From CAYJPK01 sp964372035 (GTDB taxonomy: Bacteria > Desulfobacterota > Desulfovibrionia > Desulfovibrionales > Desulfovibrionaceae): 12,305 nucleotides of DNA. Every line of letters begins with the position of its first letter. The stretch's first letter is position 1. Under the pieces are notes generated by a model. The model saw only the letters and a list, made by a program, of their open reading frames with translations, was not told the origin of the DNA and made no database searches. Shown here one piece after another: positions 7,256 through 12,305 of the stretch. The translations under genes and the position numbers were made by a program. The stretch spans positions 1 through 12,305 of the forward strand of contig CAYJPK010000064.1 of assembly GCA_964372035.1 (NCBI GenBank), read 5' to 3'.

Positions 7256-7288
7256 AAAAAAAGCACCAAAGCTTAAAAACTTTGGTGC
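7256..7288 (-). terminator. Intrinsic terminator of the leu operon
   Basis: On the minus strand GCACCAAAG and CTTTGGTGC form a perfect 9-bp stem around an 8-nt loop, followed by seven T's (7262-7256). It begins 29 bp after the leuB stop codon and separates the operon from the kinase gene. Confidence 0.95.
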
Positions 7289-7317
7289 CCATAAAATAAA
7301 TAATGAAATTAACAAAA

Positions 7318-8391
7318 CTAAATCTTGCTAACGATAACATCGCCCATTTCTTTTGTTCCAACTGCTTTCATGCCTGCTGAAAAAATATCAGGTGTGCGAT
7401 AATTTTCATTAAGCACAGTATTAACAGCATCTTCAATAGCTTTAGCTTCACTATCAAGCCCAAAAGAATATTTGAGCATCATTGCAACTGATAAAATCAT
7501 AGCAATAGGATTAGCTTTATTTTCACCAGCAATATCAGGTGCAGAGCCGTGGATAGGCTCATACATTCCACACTTAGTTTCGCCAAGGCTAGCTGATGGA
7601 AGTAAACCAATTGAACCTGTAATAATGCTTGCTTCATCAGATAAAATATCACCGAACATATTTGTAGTTACCATAACGTCAAATTGCTTAGGATTTCTAA
7701 CTAGTTGCATCGCAGCATTATCAACATACATATAAGATACTTCAACTTCTGGATAATCACCCTTCATTTCTTCAACGATTTTTCTCCATAAGCGTGAAGT
7801 TTCTAGAACATTAGCCTTATCAACGCAACAAAGAGTTTTGCCACGTTGCATTGCAACTTCAAAAGCATTTTTTAAAATACGCTTAATTTCAATAGGGCTA
7901 TAACGCTCAACATCATAAGCTTCTTCACCATATGCCCCCTCTCTATAACCACGCTCGCCAAAATAAATACCACCAGTAAGCTCACGCACGATTAATAAAT
8001 CAAGTCCACCCTCAACGATTTCTGGTTTAAGTGGGCATGCATCAGCTAAGGCAGAATAAATCTTTGCAGGACGTAAATTAGCGTATAATCCTAACTCTTT
8101 ACGTAAACCTAAAAGTGCTCTCTCAGGACGTTGTGCATTTGGAACATTATCCCATTTAGGACCGCCAACTGCGCCTAAAAGAACTGAATCAGATTTTTTA
8201 CAAATTTCTAAGGTTTTTGCAGGTAAACATTCACCAGTTGCATCAATAGCACAACCGCCAGCAAGAACATCTTCAAAACTAAAGGTGTGACCGAATTTTG
8301 CACCTATAGCGTTTAAAACTTTGATACCCTCTGCTGTAACTTCTGGACCAATTCCATCGCCTGCAATAACTGCTATATTATAATTTCCCAT
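7318..8391 (-). CDS. leuB: 3-isopropylmalate dehydrogenase
   Basis: Cytoplasmic, NAD-dependent third enzyme of leucine synthesis: it oxidises and decarboxylates 3-isopropylmalate to 2-oxoisocaproate. Key residues of the family are all present (numbered from my start): AGDGIGPEV (10-18), Arg97, Arg107 and Arg136 for substrate, catalytic Tyr143 and Lys192, and metal-binding Asp224, Asp248 and Asp252 in the DNAAMQL and GDILSDE motifs. The NAD-type HGSAPDIAG loop is at 281-289. An ATG at 8427 lies inside leuD and would add 12 residues with no family likeness. The ATG at 8391 follows AAGG at a good distance, four bases after the leuD stop, and gives 357 residues, the usual length. It is the last gene of the operon. 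Confidence 0.96.
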   Translation of the reverse strand: MGNYNIAVIAGDGIGPEVTAEGIKVLNAIGAKFGHTFSFEDVLAGGCAIDATGECLPAKTLEICKKSDSVLLGAVGGPKWDNVPNAQRPERALLGLRKELGLYANLRPAKIYSALADACPLKPEIVEGGLDLLIVRELTGGIYFGERGYREGAYGEEAYDVERYSPIEIKRILKNAFEVAMQRGKTLCCVDKANVLETSRLWRKIVEEMKGDYPEVEVSYMYVDNAAMQLVRNPKQFDVMVTTNMFGDILSDEASIITGSIGLLPSASLGETKCGMYEPIHGSAPDIAGENKANPIAMILSVAMMLKYSFGLDSEAKAIEDAVNTVLNENYRTPDIFSAGMKAVGTKEMGDVIVSKI

Positions 8392-8395
8392 TGTA

Positions 8396-8890
8396 TTAAC
8401 CTTGCATTTTTTGACGTGTTTGCTCAACTAAACCACCAGCGTCCATGATATTTTTCATAAATTCTGGAAAAGGTTGAGCTTGATAAGTTTTATTTTTAGT
8501 GTGATTTGTGATTAATCCACTATTAAAGTCAACACTAATTTCATTGCCATTTTCAATATCATTTGCGGCTTCGTCACATTCTAAAATTGGTAAGCCAATA
8601 TTAATAGAATTGCGGAAGAAAATTCTAGCAAAAGTAGTTGCAATAACACAACTAATGCCAGCACATTTAATAGCAAGTGGTGCATGCTCACGTGATGAAC
8701 CACAACCAAAATTCTTAGTTGCTACAATGATATCACCTTTATTAATTTTACTATGAAAATCAGGGTCAAGGTCAATCATGCAATATTTTGCAAGCTCTTC
8801 ACCAGAAGACACATTTAAATATCTAGCCGGAATGATAACGTCAGTATCAACATTATCACCGTATTTAATAACTTTACCTTTTGCGTTCAT
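8396..8890 (-). CDS. leuD: 3-isopropylmalate dehydratase small subunit
   Basis: Swivel-domain subunit that joins LeuC to isomerise 2-isopropylmalate to 3-isopropylmalate. At 164 residues it is the short form typical of clostridia, archaea and relatives, not the about 200-residue enterobacterial form. The conserved YGDNVDTDVIIPARYL start (10-25) and NFGCGSSREHAP (60-71) are intact. Its Shine-Dalgarno sequence, GGAGG, is built into the last two glycine codons and stop of leuC, and the ATG follows seven bases later; with three bases between the genes, translation is probably coupled. leuB follows after four bases. Confidence 0.96.
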   Translation of the reverse strand: MNAKGKVIKYGDNVDTDVIIPARYLNVSSGEELAKYCMIDLDPDFHSKINKGDIIVATKNFGCGSSREHAPLAIKCAGISCVIATTFARIFFRNSINIGLPILECDEAANDIENGNEISVDFNSGLITNHTKNKTYQAQPFPEFMKNIMDAGGLVEQTRQKMQG

Positions 8891-8893
8891 AAA

Positions 8894-10159
8894 TTAGCCT
8901 CCAATTTTTGCAGGGTCTGCAATTTTACCTGCAATGGCAGATGCAGCAGCAACAGCTGGGCTTGCCAAATAAACTTCACTTTCAACATGCCCCATACGAC
9001 CAACAAAGTTTCTGTTAGTTGTTGATACACAGCGCTCACCAGCCGCTAAAATACCCATGTGCCCACCAAGACAAGGTCCACAAGTTGGCATTGAGAAAAT
9101 CGCACCTGCTTCAATAAAATCAGTAACATAGCCAAGCTTTACGCAGTCTAAATAGATTTCTTGAGTTGCAGGAATAATGATTGTGCGAACATGGTCACAA
9201 ACTTGCTTACCACGTAAAATATCAGCCGCAATTTTCATATCTTCTAATCTACCATTAGTACAAGAACCAATAACTACTTGGTCGATTTTAATATCGCCAA
9301 CTTCGTCAATTGTTCTTGTGTTATCTGGTAAGTGAGGGAAAGAAATTGTCGGACGAAGTGTAGTTAAATCAATAGTATACTCTTCATCATACTCAGCATC
9401 ACTATCAGCTTCATAAACTTCATAAGGCTTAATTGAATGAGCATTAACATATTCAATACAAGCCTCATCAACAGGGAATATGCCATTTTTAGCTCCAGCT
9501 TCAATAGCCATATTAGCAATGGTAAAGCGGTCGTCCATATTAAGCTCTTTAATGCCCTCGCCTACAAATTCCATTGAGCGATAGAGCGCACCATCAACAC
9601 CAATCATGCCGATAATGTGTAAAATCACGTCCTTACCGCTAACATGCTCTGGCTTTTTACCAACGATATTGAATTTAATAGCTGATGGAACTTTAAACCA
9701 ACCTTCGCCAGTTGCCATACCAATAGCCATGTCAGTTGAGCCAATACCAGTTGAAAAAGCACCAATTGCACCATAAGTACAGGTATGGGAATCAGCACCA
9801 ATAATTACTTGACCAGGTACTACAATACCTTGCTCTGGTAAAAGGGCATGTTCAATGCCAGCCTTGCCAACATCAAAGAAATTCACAACACCCATATCAT
9901 TTGCAAAGATACGGCAAGCTTTGCATTGTTCAGCTGCTTTAATATCTTTATTTGGTGTGAAATGGTCAAGTACGATAACCACTTTTTCTTTATCATAAAC
10001 TTGCGTTGCACCAGTTTTGTGGAACTCTGTTAATGCAACAGCAGTTGTAATGTCATTACCTAAAACTATATCAAGCTTTGCTTGAATTAACTGACCAGCA
10101 ACAACGCTATCTAAGCCTGCGCCTTTAGCCAGTATTTTTTGTGTCATAGTCATGCCCAT
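8894..10159 (-). CDS. leuC: 3-isopropylmalate dehydratase large subunit
   Basis: Aconitase-family subunit holding the catalytic 4Fe-4S cluster; works with LeuD. The 421 residues match the shorter LeuC class. Visible landmarks are DHFTPNKD (65-72), the GADSHTCTYGA motif (121-131) and the cluster ligands Cys300 (GSCTNGR), Cys360 and Cys363 (TCGPCLGG), spaced C-x59-C-x2-C as expected. The start ATG has AAGGAG seven bases upstream, which favours it over in-frame ATGs two and four codons further on. It begins 21 bp after leuA. As an oxygen-sensitive iron-sulfur enzyme it suits an anaerobic host but is not diagnostic. Confidence 0.96.
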   Translation of the reverse strand: MGMTMTQKILAKGAGLDSVVAGQLIQAKLDIVLGNDITTAVALTEFHKTGATQVYDKEKVVIVLDHFTPNKDIKAAEQCKACRIFANDMGVVNFFDVGKAGIEHALLPEQGIVVPGQVIIGADSHTCTYGAIGAFSTGIGSTDMAIGMATGEGWFKVPSAIKFNIVGKKPEHVSGKDVILHIIGMIGVDGALYRSMEFVGEGIKELNMDDRFTIANMAIEAGAKNGIFPVDEACIEYVNAHSIKPYEVYEADSDAEYDEEYTIDLTTLRPTISFPHLPDNTRTIDEVGDIKIDQVVIGSCTNGRLEDMKIAADILRGKQVCDHVRTIIIPATQEIYLDCVKLGYVTDFIEAGAIFSMPTCGPCLGGHMGILAAGERCVSTTNRNFVGRMGHVESEVYLASPAVAAASAIAGKIADPAKIGG

Positions 10160-10180
10160 AGAAGCTCTCCTTACCCCAAA

Positions 10181-11851
10181 TTATTTGCTTTTTTCTAACA
10201 TTTTATTTACAGCACTTACAACAGCACGAAGCGAAGATTTACCAACACTTGAAGAGGTGCCTGCTGCATAATAACGATTACCATCAGTATCTTTAAGCTC
10301 AATGTAGGAAATAGCTCTTGAATCAGTTCCCATTGTTAAAGAGTGACCACGATAATCAACAATATCAATTTCAACATCTAAAAACTCAGTTAATGCCTTA
10401 CAGAAAGAAGAAACAACACCGTTGCCCTCGCCTTCAATAAAGTAAACCTTTCCATTATATTCAATCTCAACATCAAGTGATAAAACATCACGATCAGCAT
10501 CTAAAGTTGTTGAACTGTATTTCACTAAGCGAAGCGGTGTGCGAATATCCAAGAAGTTTTCTTTAAATACTTCATAGATTTTTTCAGCACTAATTTCACC
10601 TTGCATTTCATCAGAAACACGAGTTATTACATCGCCAACGTGCCTTTGGAAAGCTTTTGGCATTTGAAGTGAATAATTTTGCTCTAATATAAATGCAACT
10701 CCGCCCTTGCCAGACTGTGAATTAATGCGGATAATTGGAGCATAATTTCTGCCAACGTGCATTGGATCAATCGGTAAATATGGTACGTCCCAAGTTCCAC
10801 CAGATTTGTGCATTGCATCTAAACCTTTGCGGATTGCATCTTGATGCGAACCAGAAAATGCTGTATAGACAAGCTCACCAGCATATGGGTGACGTGGGTG
10901 GACTTCCATTCTTGTAACATTTTCATATATTTCAACAACTTCATCAATATCACTAAAATCAAGACCAGGGTCAATTCCTTGTGAAAATAAATTTAAAGCA
11001 ATTGTCATAAGATCAACATTACCTGTACGCTCACCATTACCAAATAAAGTTCCCTCAACCCTGTCAGCACCTGCTAAAATCGCAAGCTCAGAAGCTGCAA
11101 CGCCAGTGCCTCTATCGTTGTGCGTATGCACTGATACTAATAAATCTTCACGGTGCTTTAAGTTACGACAACAATATTCGATTTGGTCAGCATAAACATT
11201 TGGTGTGCTCATCTCAACTGTTGATGGCAAGTTGATAATAATTTTATTTTTTGTTGCTGGCTTCCAAACATCAATTACAGCATTACAAATTTCAACTGCA
11301 TAATCCATTTCAGTTCCAGTAAAACTTTCTGGAGAATACTCATATTGAAAATTAGTATTAGGATATTTAGCAGCTAATTCTACAATTAAATTAGCACCAT
11401 AAACAGCAATATCAGTTATGCCCTCTTTTGACTTATTAAAAACAACATCTCTTTGAATTGTTGAAGTTGAATTGTAAAGATGCACAACTACATTTTTAGC
11501 ACCCTCAATAGCCTCAAAAGTTCTTTTGATAATATGCCCACGTGACTGTGTCAAAACTTGAACAGTAACATCATCTGGAATCATGTCATTATCAATTAAG
11601 GTTCTAACAAATTCATATTCTGTATCTGATGCAGCTGGAAAGCCGATTTCAATTTCTTTAAAACCAATTTTGACAAGAAGCTCGAAAAATGCCAATTTTT
11701 CAGTTAAACCCATAGGTGTTTCAAGTGCTTGGTTACCATCTCTAAGATCAACGCTACACCAATATGGCGCTTTAGTAATTTTCTTACTAGGCCAGGTTCT
11801 GTCGTGCAATTCTACACTTTCGTAGGGTTTGTACTTTTGATAATTTTTCAT
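10181..11851 (-). CDS. leuA: 2-isopropylmalate synthase
   Basis: First committed enzyme of leucine synthesis: condenses acetyl-CoA with 2-oxoisovalerate. The 556 residues include the N-terminal extension (TKAPYWCSVDLRDGNQAL) of the longer LeuA class found in many Firmicutes, Actinobacteria and some Proteobacteria. The DRE-TIM catalytic domain has DLRDGNQ (35-41), the metal-binding HTHNDRG (242-248) and the GxxFGNGERTGNVD loop (267-280). A linker of about 45 residues and the C-terminal allosteric domain (about 445-556, with GEGNGVVSSFCKAL and GTDSRAISYIE) follow, so feedback inhibition by leucine is expected. The ATG follows a purine-rich GGAGAAGGAGAGGG region containing two overlapping Shine-Dalgarno options. 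It is the first gene of leuACDB, after a long leader. Confidence 0.96.
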   Translation of the reverse strand: MKNYQKYKPYESVELHDRTWPSKKITKAPYWCSVDLRDGNQALETPMGLTEKLAFFELLVKIGFKEIEIGFPAASDTEYEFVRTLIDNDMIPDDVTVQVLTQSRGHIIKRTFEAIEGAKNVVVHLYNSTSTIQRDVVFNKSKEGITDIAVYGANLIVELAAKYPNTNFQYEYSPESFTGTEMDYAVEICNAVIDVWKPATKNKIIINLPSTVEMSTPNVYADQIEYCCRNLKHREDLLVSVHTHNDRGTGVAASELAILAGADRVEGTLFGNGERTGNVDLMTIALNLFSQGIDPGLDFSDIDEVVEIYENVTRMEVHPRHPYAGELVYTAFSGSHQDAIRKGLDAMHKSGGTWDVPYLPIDPMHVGRNYAPIIRINSQSGKGGVAFILEQNYSLQMPKAFQRHVGDVITRVSDEMQGEISAEKIYEVFKENFLDIRTPLRLVKYSSTTLDADRDVLSLDVEIEYNGKVYFIEGEGNGVVSSFCKALTEFLDVEIDIVDYRGHSLTMGTDSRAISYIELKDTDGNRYYAAGTSSSVGKSSLRAVVSAVNKMLEKSK

Positions 11852-11931
11852 TTCCCTCTCCTTCTCCTTTTATATTTTAGGTATTTTATACTTTTTATTT
11901 TTTTAATATTTTTTTCTTATTTTGCCATAAA

Positions 11932-11948
11932 TAAAACTTCAAGTTTTA
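11932..11948. promoter_or_regulatory. 17-bp perfect palindrome in the leuA leader
   Basis: TAAAACTT and AAGTTTTA flank a single central C. It lies about 80 bp before the leuA start, between the hairpin at 12001-12087 and the ribosome binding site. The lack of loop bases makes a DNA operator more plausible than an RNA hairpin, but the sequence is simple and AT-rich. Confidence 0.35.
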
Positions 11949-12000
11949 CATAAAAAGAAGTCCATCAAAAAAATTAAAAAGCTTATTTATATTAATTTTC

Positions 12001-12087
12001 AGATAAAAAAAGACTTACTTTTCGCTAGTTCTTTATCGTAAGTCGATGAAAAAGCGCTAAAAGTAAGCTCTGGAACTTTTGCTATCT
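12001..12087 (-). terminator. Leader terminator / candidate attenuator of the leu operon
   Basis: On the minus strand, from AGATA (12087) to TATCT (12001), the sequence folds into one long irregular hairpin. CTTACTTTT (12067-12059) pairs with AAAAGTAAG (12022-12014), then CGCT with AGCG, then a stem ending in an ACTTA loop. The 3' arm runs into seven T's (12011-12005). The loop segment GACTTAC (12044-12038) can alternatively pair with GTAAGTC (12018-12012), a 7-bp stem with the same T-tract. Premature termination ahead of leuA is the simplest reading; how it would be relieved is not evident. Confidence 0.6.
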
Positions 12088-12105
12088 GACACACACAATA
12101 AACAT
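12082..12105 (-). CDS. Possible leader peptide MFIVCVR
   Basis: A seven-codon frame with stop TAG placed at the base of the leader hairpin. It contains one Ile and two Val codons but no Leu codon and has no Shine-Dalgarno sequence. A control peptide for leuA would be expected to carry leucine codons, so this is weak. Confidence 0.12.
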   Translation of the reverse strand: MFIVCVR

Positions 12106-12157
12106 TTTTTACGGCTACCCATACATTATATATGATACACCATAATATTTCGTGTAG

Positions 12158-12186
12158 ATGTAACAAATAAAAGCAATGTGTGTCAA
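12158..12186 (-). promoter_or_regulatory. Candidate leu operon promoter
   Basis: A perfect -35 TTGACA (12186-12181) with a poor -10, TTACAT (12163-12158), 17 bp away. A better -10 (TATAAT, 12130-12125) lies further on but lacks a matching -35. Either could be used; an activator-dependent start at the second is possible. Confidence 0.35.
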
Positions 12187-12212
12187 CAAGTTTTCACTTG
12201 ATTATTGAATAC

Positions 12213-12248
12213 AAAAAAGCCCCTATGAAAAACATAAGGGCTTTTTTT
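12213..12248 (-). terminator. Intrinsic terminator after tRNA-Arg
   Basis: On the minus strand GCCCTTATG and CATAGGGGC form a 9-bp stem (one U-G pair) around a TTTTT loop, followed by six T's. It starts two bases after the CCA end of the tRNA. The U-G pair forms only on the minus strand (the plus strand has a C-A mismatch), so it serves the tRNA transcript. Confidence 0.9.
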
Positions 12249-12250
12249 AA

Positions 12251-12305
12251 TGGCGCGCTCGGAGAGATTCGAACTCCCGGCCAGATGCTTAGAAGGCACC
12301 TGCTC
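12251..12305 (-). tRNA. tRNA-Arg (anticodon TCT), 5' part beyond the window
   Basis: The minus strand shows the 3' part of a tRNA: anticodon stem GGTGC/GCATC with loop CTTCTAA (anticodon TCT, reads AGA), a short variable loop, T arm GGGAG-TTCGAAT-CTCTC, acceptor strand CGAGCGC, discriminator G and an encoded CCA. The D arm and 5' acceptor strand lie outside the window; the 5' strand should read GCGCTCG. Confidence 0.95.

Larger units (their letters stand above)
11852..12212 (-). promoter_or_regulatory. leuACDB promoter and leader region
   Basis: About 360 bp without a supported gene between the tRNA terminator and leuA. On the minus strand it holds a TTGACA hexamer (12186-12181), a dyad (12136-12156), a TATAAT (12130-12125), a possible seven-codon leader peptide (12105-12082), the 87-nt hairpin with T7, and a 17-bp palindrome. 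The layout suggests transcription starting near 12150-12115 and a leader of roughly 270-300 nt. No T-box signature (the GGGTGGNACCGCG element) is visible. Confidence 0.55.

Noticed and set aside
8392..8427. Upstream start for leuB giving 12 extra residues
   Set aside because: The extra residues lie inside leuD, have no family likeness, and the ATG at 8391 has a better Shine-Dalgarno sequence and gives the normal length.
12001..12120. 6S-RNA-like or other known small RNA
   Set aside because: The long bulged hairpin is suggestive, but length and bulge pattern do not match a family I can name.
12001..12212. T-box riboswitch for leuA
   Set aside because: The conserved T-box element and a specifier-loop arrangement are not visible in the leader.
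1..12305. CRISPR array, prophage, insertion sequence or defence system
   Set aside because: No regularly spaced direct repeats, no transposase, integrase or phage gene, and all genes belong to known metabolic, transport or regulatory families.

Overview
The window is about 12.3 kb of AT-rich bacterial chromosome with a mostly housekeeping and metabolic gene set. It holds eight protein genes and one partial tRNA gene. Seven of the protein genes and the tRNA lie on the minus strand; only the ferredoxin-like gene is on the plus strand. The low GC content, the class of LeuA (about 556 residues), the short two-subunit LeuCD, the clostridial-type Crp/Fnr regulator and the double-cluster ferredoxin-like protein suggest a low-GC anaerobe, most likely a Firmicute (Clostridia or Negativicutes). 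That placement is inference; no rRNA or marker gene fixes it.

Left part (1-4152): a copper-exporting P1B-ATPase gene (copA) lies 55 bp downstream of a Crp/Fnr-family regulator gene on the same strand, with no terminator visible between them. Divergent from the regulator is a gene for an iron-sulfur protein of a family often found beside such regulators. A perfect 14-bp palindrome sits at the 5' end of the regulator gene and is a good candidate autoregulatory operator.

Middle (4153-4757): a 605-bp convergent intergenic region contains no convincing gene but is packed with inverted repeats: four compact hairpins and one imperfect palindrome of about 150 bp. This is the least explained and most interesting stretch. 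It looks like one or more non-coding palindromic repeat elements, or a structured RNA, next to an ordinary intrinsic terminator.

Right-centre (4758-7094): a membrane-bound hybrid histidine kinase with an extracellular double-Cache-type sensor, a HAMP-like linker, HisKA, HATPase and a C-terminal receiver. It has no partner gene in the window and starts at a TTG codon backed by a clear Shine-Dalgarno sequence.

Right (7256-12305): a compact leuA-leuC-leuD-leuB operon encoding the enzymes that take 2-oxoisovalerate to the leucine precursor 2-oxoisocaproate, closed by a strong terminator. It is preceded by a leader of roughly 300-400 nt with an 87-nt hairpin ending in a T7 tract (a candidate attenuator), a 17-bp palindrome and a repeated TGACACACA motif. 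A partial tRNA-Arg(TCT) with its own terminator ends the window. The candidate novel systems are regulatory or non-coding (the leu leader and the palindrome cluster at 4217-4683); I see no new protein system.
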